From: Punica granatum
Taxonomy: Eukaryota > Streptophyta > Magnoliopsida > Myrtales > Lythraceae
DNA length: 64,000 bases
Direction of reading: 5' to 3'
Assembly: GCF_007655135.1 (NCBI RefSeq)
Contig: NC_045132.1
Coordinates: 6,324,001-6,388,000 of the forward strand
The translations under genes and the position numbers were made by a program. Shown here one piece after another: positions 25,070 to 37,420 of the stretch (positions within the stretch are counted from its first letter, which is position 1; each line of letters starts with the position of its first letter). The notes under the pieces are model-generated. The model was not told the DNA's origin. It saw only the letters and a program-made list of their open reading frames with translations, and did not search any database.

Positions 25070-27050
25070 TTTATATATAATATAAGCACTTCTCTTGCAG
25101 GGTTTTTCAACTGGTTTGCCAGAGCAACTGCAGCTACCACTCCTGAGAACTTTGCCAGGCCTTGAAAACTGTTCAATGCTAAGGCCAGCTTACGCTGTGG
25201 AGTATGATTTCTTGCCTGCTCATCAGTGCTCCAGGTCCTTGATGACTAAAAAGATTGAAGGGCTCTTCTTTTCTGGTCAGATAAATGGGACCACGGGCTA
25301 TGAAGAGGCTGCAGCTCAGGTAATAATTCCACAAACTAGGCATGAATTCACATCTCCAGTGAACTTCCAATGGTGATTCTGTGTATTTGATTGGTCATTA
25401 AACAAATTTCTCTATACTTTGTTAGGGAATTATCTCCGGAATTAATGCTGCTAGACATGCAGATGGTATGCCTCTTATTGTGCTTGAACGGGAAAGCAGT
25501 TACATAGGGACATTGATTGATGATCTTGTCACCAAAGATTTGAGAGAGCCATATCGAATGTTGACCAGGTAATTATTTGTTATAGTGGTCTCATGAGTTT
25601 TTTCATGACTCTTGCACACTTGCCTGCTCACAATTGGTGATAATAACTACAGTGGAATAGGTAGTTAGTGGCTTTTACTTGTTGATTGTATCTATGCGAT
25701 GCTTATATAATTTGTTCAAATCAACAGCCGCTCAGAACACCGATTACTTCTTCGAGCTGATAATGCAGACAGTCGTCTCACTCCTTTGGCCCACGATATT
25801 GGTATAATAGATGACAGGCGCTGGAAGATATACCAGGACAAGCAAGCTCGAATTTCCGAGGAAAAGAAGCGGCTTAAAACTGTCAGGATATCAGGTTAGT
25901 CTGTGTGGTTTCCTTTCTCCATTTTAAAGTCTCAACATCTGTTGGCCTTTTCTGTTTTGCCTTCACTTGGTTCAGGATGCTGTCGGTTTGGATACTCTCA
26001 GGAAAAAAGAAATCACCCTTTTTATTTTCAATATGAATTGACACATTAGATATATAGATAGATCATATCTTGTAAACCCCATAGATCATCCCCATGGGGG
26101 TGGTGAAGGAACGGCCCAATGGGTTCCCCATCTCATCTTTTTTTCTGTTTCTTTCTTGCAGGAGAAGATTTGGCAGCTGATGTTACCCGTTTGTCTGGCC
26201 AGCCCGTGAAGGACCATTCGACTCTTGAGAGTCTTCTGAAAAAGCCACATGTAGAATATAAGGTCCTTGATGCACATGGTTTCGGTAACTCAAACCTATC
26301 AAGAGTGGAGAAAGAATGTGTTGAGATTGATATCAAGTACGAGGGCTTCATTCTGCGCCAGAAGAGCCAACTTCAGCAGGTAAAGCTATCAAACTCAAAA
26401 ATTGGACTTCCAATTGCGATGCCATCAGCTTGCGATCCTCTTGCTTTAATCTCTGTAGATGGTCCATCAGCAACATAGACCACTTCCGGAGGACTTGGAC
26501 TACTATTCGATGACAACTTTGTCGCTTGAAGCAAGGGAAAAGCTCTCCAAGGTGCACACAATTCTTCAATATACAACACGATTTCTCAATAATTTGCGTT
26601 CGTTTTCTTGATTTCTTGAAGAGCTGATGAAACTCTCGTTGATAATAGCACCAGCGATATATTCTTGCCATTCCTTTCCTTTTGATTAGTAAGAAGTATG
26701 ATTAAAACGTATCATGGTTTGTCCTAGTTTCTAATAGCTAATGGTTCTCGCATTGACCATTACAGACTGCGCCGAAACTCTATATATGGTTTAACTTCAA
26801 AAAATCTGTATTCGACCACATACTAATTCTCATTTTCTTTCTGTGGTAACAGGTCAGGCCTCAAACAATCGGACAGGCGAGCAGAGTGGGAGGAGTAAGT
26901 CCGGCGGACATCACCGCTCTTCTAATTATCCTCGAAACTAACCGAAGGAATGCTCAGGAACAGAGGAGACAGCAGTTGCTGGCTTCTCTGCGGGAAGACG
27001 AGGAACAGAAGGTAACACAGGTATCCCTAGCAGAGAGCTTAGGTTCTTAA
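21938..27050 (+). CDS. MnmG: Organellar tRNA uridine-34 modifying enzyme MnmG/GidA, 13 exons
   Basis: Predicted exons are 21938-22136, 22535-22689, 23129-23220, 23428-23541, 24135-24465, 24571-24750, 24893-24973, 25101-25319, 25426-25568, 25728-25894, 26162-26379, 26459-26551 and 26853-27050. Frame is kept at every junction, giving 729 residues. With MnmE, the enzyme installs carboxymethylaminomethyl at wobble U34 of tRNAs, using FAD and methylene-tetrahydrofolate. An Arg/Ser-rich N-terminus of about 65-75 residues looks like a chloroplast or mitochondrial transit peptide. Then come the FAD motif [20 protein letters not shown] and CCYLTRT (each holding a Cys corresponding to the two catalytically important ones of E. 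coli MnmG), [27 protein letters not shown], and the helical C-terminal [15 protein letters not shown]. Intron 4 is GC-AG. The start at 21938 is preferred because it heads the transit peptide. Confidence 0.93.
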
Positions 27051-29714
27051 TTATGTATATGCATGTACTGATACTGCGCCGAAACAAGATGATGTGAAAA
27101 CAATACGCCATCTGATAAAGAAAACAATATGCATTCGACATGATCCTAAATGAAGAAGAGAATTGCAGTTCGATTGTAAGTACAATTTTGATTGCAGCTT
27201 CATTCGACATGACCCCATAACCTTTGTCCTTCTAGACGTGTCGCTGTGTAAAAGATAAAAATATATACACATTGCTACGACCCTTAAACCCAAGATTGAA
27301 AATAATCGGATTGAACAGCGAAGCACAGATACAAAACCCATCAAATCTCCAGCTTCGTGCAGTTCCCATCTTGAACGTGCATTGCAATAGTAACGGAATC
27401 TGCAGGGGTATGTGATTCGCAATGAGATCCATAAGGACACCAATCAATCGTCAAGAACGTGTATTTTATTCGCAATCAATTGGTATCAGAGTCTAGATGA
27501 GTTGAGCCCTGTTACTGTAACTTACTACAAGTACGATATGCCTTTAATTGTACATTTCCGTGACTTCATACATATATTTTCACGTAATAACATATATGAA
27601 AAAGAAAAACGAAGAACTCGATCGGCGCATTCTGTTAATTAATTAATCACTGCATACGTTTAATTCAAAAAATAGTTCAGTAAAATACCGATGACATTCG
27701 GCTGTTTCCTATACCTTTCTTGTATAAGAATTAACGAACGTTGTCAATATACGAGAGCATTATAATAAATGAAAAGATGGATATATTCTTCACGTATAAT
27801 AACATGAATATGTGCGAAAATCCAAGAACTCGATCCGTGCATCTACTCTGTTAAAAATAACTGCATATGTTCAAGAATTCAGTAAAACAGAGTGATGGAA
27901 TTCGAAAGGTTGTTTCTTTACTCGTCTGGCTATTCGCGAACATATCGTCGTCAATATACGAGCTAGCTAGGGAGTTATTAAATGGAAAGATCTGTATGAC
28001 GAGATATAGATTATACGTACTATCTAATTGGCAACATCATGAGAAAACAAATGGGAGTATGTATGGCATTAAAGGGCAACAACACCGCCCCACGTAATGT
28101 CTACCTGAATAATCCATATCGACTAAGAACAACCTTCCCATATCTCCAAACATAACTCGTCGAGTTCAAGGAGAAGAAGAACTCGATCTTCTGATGATCG
28201 CTAGATCGACTGAATAATTAGCAGCGAGGTTTTCTGGGGGAATTTTCTCCGTGAAGGAATGATAGTCTTGGAGAAGAACGGTCTTATATTGTCTACACAC
28301 AGAAGTGAGAACTTCATATATAATTAGGCAACATGTATGCGCTTTGCCATGGATTAAAAAATTACCTTAAATGATTTGTTGCATATATGCTATATTAAGA
28401 AATTATTATTTATTATATCCACTTATTTTTAAATGATTATAATATTTTAAGATAATGAATTTGGAATATTCATGAGTCCGTGAAGAATAAACTCTTCCTT
28501 AAAAATAACTTTCATTATTATCTTTAATTAATCTTACCATATAAATTCAAATATTTGAAATATCAGATATAGAAAATGATCTATAGAACATATATGGTAG
28601 TATATTTTAGTGCAAGCGACCCGCACTTCGTTGTGAGTCGGTTTTTTTTTTTCCAGTTACAAAAATTTTACAAATTAGTTGACAATGCAATTCTTATTAC
28701 GATCTAAACATCTATATATATCTATAAAAATCTCTTTTTTTATAATGTACTCATGTACAAAAGACACAAAATGATGTCTATATTTCTATACAATCTTTTA
28801 GCGAGTTCTTTTTACATAAACTCGTTTAAATTTATGAAACGTTTTAGATATTATGTTAATATCATATTATCATCATTTAATCATTGTTTTTATTAAATTT
28901 TTCATTGACACTAAATTTGAATTAAGATTTTTCTATTCATTAAAGTTTAGTATAATTTTTCATGTCAATTCACTTAGTGTATTCTATATTTTATTTTTCA
29001 CATAAGAGTTTATAATGAGAGAGAACTCTTATTATAAGAGACATGTTCAATTTAAAATTTTTAAGTTGATGGTGGAACTCATTTCTCTTATACGTCCATA
29101 TTTTCGTCGTAATTTTTATATGTGAGATTTTGCTTAACTCGAGCATATATAATGGCAACAGAGTGAAATGTAATTTAATTTTAACTCCAGTTCGATGCTT
29201 TAGGAATGGGACTAATGGGACAACAGTAATTTTACCGGTCATGCAAGCCATTCAACGGCCTTTTGAAAGTTGAGGCGAGCTTTTCAGATGGTTCCTCAGT
29301 ACGCCTGAGGAAAAACGGTGCTTCTTCTCCAACCTCTTCATCTCCAAGTCGGCAAAAACTGCTGTGAGCAACCTCTGTTCGATTCCCTCCTCTTCACCCG
29401 ACATACTCACTGTATATTGTTCTCTTCCCATTGTCGATGTCCTCAAACAGTTGGTCTAGTAGCAGCCCCACTAGCTCAGCCGCGCCATCGATCGATCAAC
29501 TCGTCTGCCCTCCTCCCTCTCTTCCGAAGCAACAGTTGCATCCCGTGAACCTCTACGCTGTACAGAGCAACTTGCCTGTTGCCCTCTCTTGATAAGCTTG
29601 TACTATTAATGGAGAAGCAACTCAATTAAACCCCAATGTTGTCTGTGGTTGCAGGTTGAAGACGCTGGGTGCTGGCTAGGGCTTGTGAGGCACTCAACAG
29701 AAGCGGTACTGTGT
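27051..29714. other. Non-coding region downstream of MnmG
   Basis: 27570-27700 and 27785-27900 look like diverged tandem copies: both have TCACGTA-AATAACAT, then AAGAACTCGATC, then AACTGCATA or CACTGCATA and TTCAGTAAAA. 28350-29150 is AT-rich. 29240-29600 is GC-richer but shows no recognised domain. No RNA gene was seen. Confidence 0.45.
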
Positions 29715-31150
29715 TTTGCAATCCTGCAAGTGCACGGGCCGTAACAACTACTGTAAAGTGAATAGAGTATCGTTTCTACGAGGAATTAGACCTAGAATTC
29801 TACTAGCGTTCGAATTGTCACTACCTAATCGAAGTCGAGCTAATTGAAAATCTGTTTTTGAAGTATAAAGCAAATAAATAAGAACCGAAATTAAATTGGT
29901 GGGACGACTCAGATTTACAATTCTTCCCGCACTTCACTAATTCGATTTACTCTCTCTTTCCCTAATTCGATCAAGTCCCAATCTACTAACCTCAATTTCG
30001 TAAGTATCTTCCTAATTGTTTAGGAAAATAACCCCTGTATTCCTACGAGAATTGTAATTAAGCTAAACTCATTAAGTTTCAACTTGAATTGGTTACCTAA
30101 GGTGTGTAAGTATATTCCTATCTTACCCACTAATCAACTCGATTCCTCGAGATTGAACTTAGGCTAATCTACCCCCATTCTAAACCTAAAATCCGTTTTC
30201 CAAATTCATTCAGATTAACAGATCATAACAACTATTGGTTAGACAAATACAAGCATTAAGTACTAGATAGAATAAATAGATCAAGATCAAGAGAAAATAA
30301 ACAAACTAACTACCTGTAGGTTCAATTATAATCCTGGAATAGAGAATTAGCCCATCGGAATTAAAGAACTTTTAAAAGAATTCAACATAAACATCAAATT
30401 TCAAGAAGAAATTAACAAAGGATCAAAAGATATAGATATTGCCGTCAATCTCCAATCCTTCAACTTCTTCCTCAAGTTTGATCTTTGCCTCCTAATCTTG
30501 TCCACACCTTCTACAGCTTCTTCTCTTCAAATTTATATTTAACCCTTTCAAATTCCAAAAATCTCTCTTACATATAATTTCCTAATTAGACATTCAATTG
30601 CCAATCTCCAAAGATTTAAAGAGTATCTTTCTATGCCTAAAAATAATCTCAAGAGTCACTCTAGAGGTTTCCTCAGATTTGAATCCTTCAAACCCATGTA
30701 AAATTCTGAAACAAAGGAAGGTCGGGTCGGTTTGAATAGATCTGAAGGGCTGCAGCCCTCTAGTATTGCGGCGGGGGCTGTTCGGTTCAGTATTTTTCTG
30801 CGCACTGAATTTCATCGGATCATATCTTCTTCATCCAGACTCTGATTGACGAACCCTTCAAATTGCTGCACTCCTAATTCGATAAGCTTTCTATCCATAT
30901 GCGATGCTTAACCTGTCCAGAAACATCAAAAACTTAGAGGCTGAAAAAGTTCACTTAATTAACTCAAGTTCATTAAAATCAAACCAAAACTATTCAAAAC
31001 TACTAAAACCTATCAAAATTCATTTATATGAAAACTAAACTAAAAACATACTAAAATTAACAAAAACTCAATAAACTAGCCTCAATTATACCCATAGAAA
31101 GTGTCGAATAACTCTATTTTACAAGTACCGGGTTCAATCTTGTGGGAATC
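29715..31150 (-). repeat. Dispersed repeat R1, long copy
   Basis: The block runs from TGCAATCCTGCAAGTGCACG to TTACAAGTACCGGGTTCAAT. Its 29930-30130 part matches window positions 1-230 in inverted orientation. The end sequences, with CCTGCAAGTGCACG and the ACAAGTACCGGG terminus, are reminiscent of non-coding parts of large plant LTR retroelements. I see no reading frame or LTR pair, so the class stays open. Confidence 0.5.
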
Positions 31151-31639
31151 GTCTGGGCATTTCATAGGAACCTCGATTGCTGATCGGATTCACAGTAAGC
31201 GAAGTTGGCCAAACTTCTAAAATGATTGCTCATATGAGACCAATTGGGTGGCCCGAAGTGAGACTTGTGGTATTGTGCATGCACTATTTGTTCCGTGGCA
31301 TTATTATTGTGCCTATGATTGAGCTCTATCAATGTTGCCCTTCTGTGGCTCCAATTTGTTATGTGCTGTGAATTTCTTCCATAATATGCCTATCTCGCCC
31401 AATGCTTATAGAAGCTGGTTGTCTGTGGTCTTAATTTGGAAGATCAGTTACGTGTTCTGCTGTGTCCTGCTGTTTCTTAACGATGCATGCTGTCCATTTG
31501 TATCGGATAGTTTCGCTTCAGCCATGAATTGCTAGATCATCCAGCTCGTTTGTGGTCTGATTCTTTCTGTACTTGTTGTTTCTTCGATCCTATTGGTGTT
31601 TAAAGGCATTGCCATTTGTTAATAAAAGGATTCAAGGGG

Positions 31640-32670
31640 CAGTGGTAAGTCAGAAAGGTTGACTGGCCCCCCACCAGTGGAGAAATTCTTCCTAGAGCGT
31701 CCGCTTGCAGGGGTTAGGATGAACATACAGCTCAAGCAGCGTGACTGGGAGGAGATTGATGCGGAGGTCCAATAGAAATTTGATATGACATTTGGCGTGA
31801 ACCGGCTGAAGAAGAAGTATAACAGATTGAAGAGCAAGTAATCGGCTTTCAACGTCCTCATTCAGCATACTGATGTTGGATGGGATTCTGAGATAAACAC
31901 TGTCATGGCCGGGGATCATGTACGGGAGGAATTATATCAGGTATGAAGATGCAATGTGGTCTTTGTTTTGAAATATGTGTGTTACTGACCCTCAAAATGA
32001 TGAGATACAATCATATGATGATTAGACTTTTATTTTTTGTAGATTAACAAATCGATGTGCTCCAACTTCAAGAGATATGGGTGCCAGCACTAGGACTATC
32101 TCGCGGAGATTTTCGGGAAAACTAGTGCGACAGGTGCTTTTCGGGGTGCATAAACCGATTTGCCACCCACATCCTCCGAGGAATGACATACTGAACAAGG
32201 CTTGCGTGATCGTCATGCCGGCACCAGCAAAGCACCGTTCACTTTAGAGGAGGGGACATACTCTAGTAGCAGCCCTGGTGGTTCGCCCATGCTTGTGGAG
32301 CCCCCACTTAGGCTTGGTAAACATCGCAAGGGCAAGCACACCTCTACAAAGGACAAGCTGGACAACATCAACGACTAGATCGATGCCAGCTTGCGATAAA
32401 AAATAGAGCAGTCCAAATCGAAGACTAACAAGAAAATGACCAAGTCAGTTAATAGCCCTGAGAAGCCCGATCCAGACAGTACTGAAGCATGCATGACAGT
32501 ATTGAACGAGATGCAGTCGAAGGGGGTGTGGATTGCAGCAATGAAATCTTTCGAGAGTCTGCACCTTTGAAAGGGGTTTATCATGATGCCAGATAGCGTG
32601 AGGCGTCTTTGGTTGGCGGAGAAAGCCGAGAAATGAATCGGCACTTATGCGATATTTTACGCACGCAAGG
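31640..32670 (+). pseudogene. Myb/SANT-like protein of a PIF/Harbinger element (decayed)
   Basis: Conceptual translation across frames gives PPVEKFFLERPLAGVRMN, then WEEIDAEVQ, then GVNRLKKKYNRLKSK. This is the plant Myb/SANT-like domain found in the accessory protein of PIF/Harbinger transposons. A low-complexity linker follows (SSSSPGGSPMLVEPPLRLGK), then a C-terminal helical part (FESLHL, SVRRLWLAEKAEK). Several in-frame stops and frameshifts destroy the reading frame. In live elements this protein helps the transposase bind element ends. Confidence 0.7.
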
Positions 32671-32829
32671 TAGGCTTCGACCTGGAAGACAAGTATAAAC
32701 CGAGGAGGCGGTGGGAATGTTCCTTATGATTGTTTGCCATAGTATTTGGTATTCGATTGTTTCAAACCGTTTCGGCCACTCAACGGAAACAATGCATTGT
32801 TATTTCCGAAAGGTTCTACGAGACTTAAA

Positions 32830-33830
32830 CACCATATCAAGACAATATATAAGATCATGATGTCTTGAAGGTCCGCGGCTCGAAATTATGGCGAACACGG
32901 ACTGATTTCCCTACTTTGAGGTAATATGATCGCTGTTTATTTGCTTTTGATAAATCAATATATATTATCTATAGATATTTATAAAATTTCTTTAAACATT
33001 TTTTACTATGTAAACCGATTTTGCAACATTTGCCAGGATTGTATTGGAGCTATAGATGGAACCCACGTGGCGGTGGCACCCGTGGGGGATTTACAGGGAC
33101 CAAATTGAGGACAAAAGAATATACCTACTCAAAATGTGATGGCCGTGTGTTCTCATGATCGATGTTCCCGTATTTGATGACTGGCTGGGAGGGATCCACT
33201 CATGACCTATTCATGGAGACAATCAACCTGCCGGAATTTGCTGCACCCCGAATGGTAGTTTCAATAATTCACTTTAATAGGTGAAATGAGCAGCTCAGTG
33301 GGTAAAGAAAACGAATTTCACCATTGAGTTATAGGCAAATATTATGTCGTCGATGCCGATTATCCGAATATTACGGGGTATTTAGCACCGTACAAGGTGG
33401 AGAACTATCATCGAAGTCATTTTCAGGGCCGTACCATTAGGTCTCGTAAAGAGCTTTTCCACAAGCGTCACTCTTAGGTTCGGAATATGATCGAGCAATG
33501 TTTTGGCGTCTTGAAGAACCTTTTTTTTTTTTTGGTAAAGTTGAAGAACATATTTGTCATATTAAAATTGATGCCTAATTACCCGGTGTATAAGCAAGAG
33601 GACAATATGCTATCATGTTTGTCCTTCACAATTTTATCAAGTCCGGGGATCAGTTAGACCGTTTTTTGAAGAGTATGAAGATGTTTGCTGTGACATCGAA
33701 GACGGATCGTCCGAAGAGCGACAAGTAATAGAAGTGGATGTAAATAGTCGCGAGATGGATTGACAATGTGATCACAAATTGAGAATGCGATGGCTTAGGA
33801 CGGCAATGACTAATGTATGTAATCTATGTT
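32830..33830 (+). pseudogene. PIF/Harbinger transposase (DDE_4 type), decayed
   Basis: DCIGAIDGTHVAV (about 33040-33080) is the first catalytic-Asp motif of Harbinger/HARBI1-type transposases. YYVVDADYPN and GYLAPYKVENYH (33343-33410) carry the second Asp. The third block, RKELFHKRHS then NMIEQCFGVLKN, carries the Glu. A remnant intron (about 32921-33037, ending TTTGCCAG) precedes DCIGAIDG. There are many stops and frameshifts, and a T-rich insertion near 33520 interrupts the Glu block. It lies just downstream of the Myb-like pseudogene, which is the usual two-gene order. Confidence 0.85.
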
Positions 33831-33889
33831 CAACGTCTTATAAATGAATGCCCGTTTTATTTTTATCAAGGAATGGGTTTGCAATCCTG

Positions 33890-34040
33890 CAAACGAAACA
33901 AACGGGCTATGTAAATGTTTGTCTTAATCTTTTTCAAATTCTCTCACATACTTTTCTTAACTATTTTTGTCTTCATCTCTTCAAATCAAACTAAATCAAA
34001 TTAAATCAAACTTAATTTCATTACCAAACGCTACATAAAT
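33890..34040. mobile_element. Possible right terminus of the Harbinger element
   Basis: The segment ends CATTACCAAACGCTACATAA. On the minus strand this reads TTATGTAGCGTTTGGTAATG, a GTTTGG-type terminus typical of PIF/Harbinger and Tourist elements. A matching left end was not located. Confidence 0.35.
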
Positions 34041-34712
34041 ATTTATTCTTGTTATCATATATGTTTCATTATTTTTATTTCATAGAGTGAGTTTTGAATG
34101 TGATTGATGAATTGACTATTATGTATAAAATTTAAACCTTTATTATGTAAATAATATTAAGTAAATGAGAACATGATGTACTTTAAGAAAATAAACATAT
34201 GATCATTTTATAAATTTACGAAAAATAAATTAACAGCGAAATTAATTTTCATCATGAATCATCTTGTATGGGTGTATGGGTAAAAGAGAGAGAAAGTATT
34301 ACATTTAACTAAAAAAACTATTGTATAATTAAAACTCATCCGGGAGCTCATTCCTTGGGGGACCCAAGGGAATGTTTGATTCCCGATTTCGAGAGAATCG
34401 TTTCCGGAGTTTAGGGGAATCGGATTATGCTTCCATTAAAACAAACATCCATAATCAGGATGAGTCATTTCGACTCTGGTTGCAACTCATTTTTTTTAAT
34501 AACAAACATTACAATTAAATAAAAATCCCTAAATTTAGGAATTTTTTGGAAATTGAATCGGGAAGGATCCCGTCCGTGGTTGGCGATTTTAGGGTTATCT
34601 GATTCACGGTCTAGAGGAAATGTTATATGTACATATAGGACCCCCTGCCATTGGGTGGGGGGCGATCAAACAGAGTGGGGGAGAGAGGGAGCCATCTCGA
34701 CACAGTGAGAGC

Positions 34713-36314
34713 TAAGGTTGTCCATTCGGTTCGAAAGAATCGAACCGAACTGAGCAAATTGAATTTTCTTTTTTGCTCAAAAATTCCAAATTGAAATCAA
34801 ATCGAACATATCTCTAAGCTAAACCAAACGAACCTAATATGTCGGTTAGGTGCGGTTCGATTTCTGTTAAAATCTAAAAGACTCCCAGCCAGAGGGAAAG
34901 ATATAGACAGTTGGCCAAAGGAAAACGAGAGATAAACCTACAGAAAGAAGATTGAGAGAGACAGACTCACATACAGGGTTAAGAGAAAAAGATGGAGACA
35001 GACAAAGACGAACCAGCCCACAAGGTCAGAAGTAGGGGTGTTCGGGTCCGAGTGTCTTGTTTTTTTCACGATACTCGGTCCCAGATTTGGAACCGGATCC
35101 TAGAATTGGAACCTATTCGAAACTTATATTATACCACAGGTTCCGGGTACCCTATTGGAATCTGTAAATTTTTTTCAAGCTAAGTAAAATTGAAAATTTC
35201 TCATCCATAATCAGTAATAATACAAAATAGAATGTCGACATAGATTTATATTAATCCACAATACATCTACAACAAAGAATAATATGTCTCATCAATCCAT
35301 CCACAAAACTAAACATCCGTAATACGATTAGGCATCAACGACGACACACTGAGGTCGTCAAATCAAAGCTACCGACAATAAGGAAAACGAGACTTCCACC
35401 GAGAGAGAGAAACAAAGAGAGGAAGAGGGTAAAGTAAAAGAGAGAAATTATCACCGAAAAAAAAAAAGAAAGTAAAAGAGAGAAATATATTTGAATGTAA
35501 CTGGGAGAAATTATTATCGGATCCGAGTATTGGTTCCGGTTCTGGGTACCCTATATGCAGGAACCGAAATCGGAACCTGTTTTCACCGGTTTCTTATTTT
35601 AATCTTCGGACATTACCCTACCTGGACTCTACCCTAACTGGTAGGTTCCGACTGGTTCCAAGTATACCCGGTATCCGTGTACGCCCTTAGTCACAAGAGT
35701 GAGAGAGAGAGAGACAGAGTTGGAGAGAGCTCGTAGCCAACGATGAGGCATGGGTTGGGAGGACACCGCGACCGGTGACAGCTGGGTCCGATGATTTAGC
35801 ATCCTAAAGCGTCAAAAACAAGACAAGAGACATTGGGGTTAGCTAGGAGAAGGGAAGTGTGACAAGATCGAGAGGGACTGAGGGCTAGCAACGATCGACA
35901 ACGACAGTAGTGCGGCCAGCGAATGGAAGGTGAGGCTCTGTTATATGTGAATTTCTTGGGGTTGACAGTGGGTTGGTCAAGAGCGAAGGTAGCAACAAAA
36001 AAGAGGATGAGGAGCTGAGGTGACTAAAGAAGAAGGGGTCTTGAAGGAAGCGGAGAGCAATAAGGATCAGAGGATGTATTGAACTAAAGAAGAGGGGGTC
36101 TTTAAGGAATGGAAACCCTAAGCCCCTTTTCTTTTTCTCTTTTTTTTAATGTGATCATTTTCGATTTTCGGTTCGGTTAGGTTTCCAAATCCTAACCAAA
36201 GTCGAACTGCATTTTTTATTTCGGTTTCAATTCGGTTTGTAATCAAACTGGATGGACTATTTCGGTTCGGTTTTTCGAGTCGAAACCGTTTGAACATAAT
36301 AGTGGACATCCCCA
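34713..36314. mobile_element. hAT-like element, host of a nested hAT element
   Basis: The left end is TAAGGTTGTCCATTCGGTTC. The right end on the minus strand is TGGGGATGTCCACTATT. The flanking 8-mers GTGAGAGC (34705-34712) and ATAAGAGC (36315-36322) agree at six of eight positions, as for an old hAT target duplication. Subterminal CGGTTCGGTT / AACCGAACCG motifs occur near both ends. There is no transposase coding sequence. Confidence 0.55.
35033..35689. mobile_element. hAT non-autonomous element (657 bp) with 8-bp TSD
   Basis: The ends are TAGGGGTGTTCGGGTCC and, on the minus strand, TAAGGGCGTACACGGATACC. The flanks GTCAGAAG (35025-35032) and GTCACAAG (35690-35697) match at seven of eight positions. 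Subterminal regions carry inverted GGTTCCGG / CCGGAACC-like words. It is nested inside the 34713-36314 element. Confidence 0.75.
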
Positions 36315-36668
36315 ATAAGAGCAGGAGAGAGAGAGAGAGAGAAGAGTTAGGAGGCCATCGTATGGCATTGAGTTCCAAAGTGTTCCCTAGCAAGGCGTGG
36401 ATCATCTCGATCGGTCTCATCATTTTAATCGATGAAAAATCATTTTAAAGAAATATACTTTCTTCACAGTAAATTTAATTAAGGAGTGCTGTTATATTAT
36501 CTTAACAATCACTCATAATTGCATGATTTGTAATTTACACAATACTAAAGGATTATTAATTCAATATATGTGAATGAAATTTTGAAGTATGAGGATTTTT
36601 AACACTACTAGAAATCGCAAAAATAGGCAGCATGGCACCGTGCGCCCACCTGCCCAGCACAGGGCACA

Positions 36669-36784
36669 AGAGCGCTCGCCAATAATACCCAAAATTAAAT
36701 GGCCCCTGCAAGGATCAAACCAGCAACTGCCCACATCGCTTATTTGCCGCAGTCCATCGCCTTAACGATTGAGTTATCGCCATC
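36669..36784 (-). repeat. tRNA-like segment near the CACTA end
   Basis: The minus strand reads GATAACTCAATCGTTAAGGC (A-box-like) and, further on, TTGCTGGTTTGATCCTTGC (B-box-like). Spacing is longer than in a tRNA and no acceptor stem is apparent. It is probably a SINE head or tRNA relic captured in the CACTA subterminal region. Confidence 0.4.
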
Positions 36785-37420
36785 ACAACCTATCATTTTC
36801 TCCCATTTATTTGTTTATATGTTATGTATACTATTTATAATTATTTATTAAAACACTAACTTTTATATATTTAATTAATTTTTTTTACCTTAACACATTA
36901 TATAACACAATCAACATCATATTCACATCAGTAATTTTGTAACAATCTATCATCACAACAAAAATAGTACACCATGCAATGAAACATGTCGTAAGGGAGT
37001 TGAAAATAAATTCAACAATATTTTATATTAAATTGTCAATATCTCATTACAACACTTTAACTTGTTCACACATTATCTAACATTCATTTAAAATATCCAA
37101 AATCACACTTACAAAAGTTTAGCAAATTCAACATGCATAAGTTCAAGAAGATAAGGAATAACATCGAGAAAACATAAATCCAAACTCACAAATATGCCCA
37201 ACAAACATACACATCACAAGCTAATCATCAAACGAGGATTGCTTGTCGGACTTGTCATGACTCTCTTTCTCATCCTCATCCTCGTCAGAGTCCTCATCCT
37301 CATGTCTCCTATTCTTGGACCGAGATATACCTTTTTTCTTAGATTGATCTTTCTTGTTGCCCTTCCAGTGAAAGAATTTTTTTCTCTCTCCAACTTCATG
37401 GTAAGTTTGAGTATCAGTCC

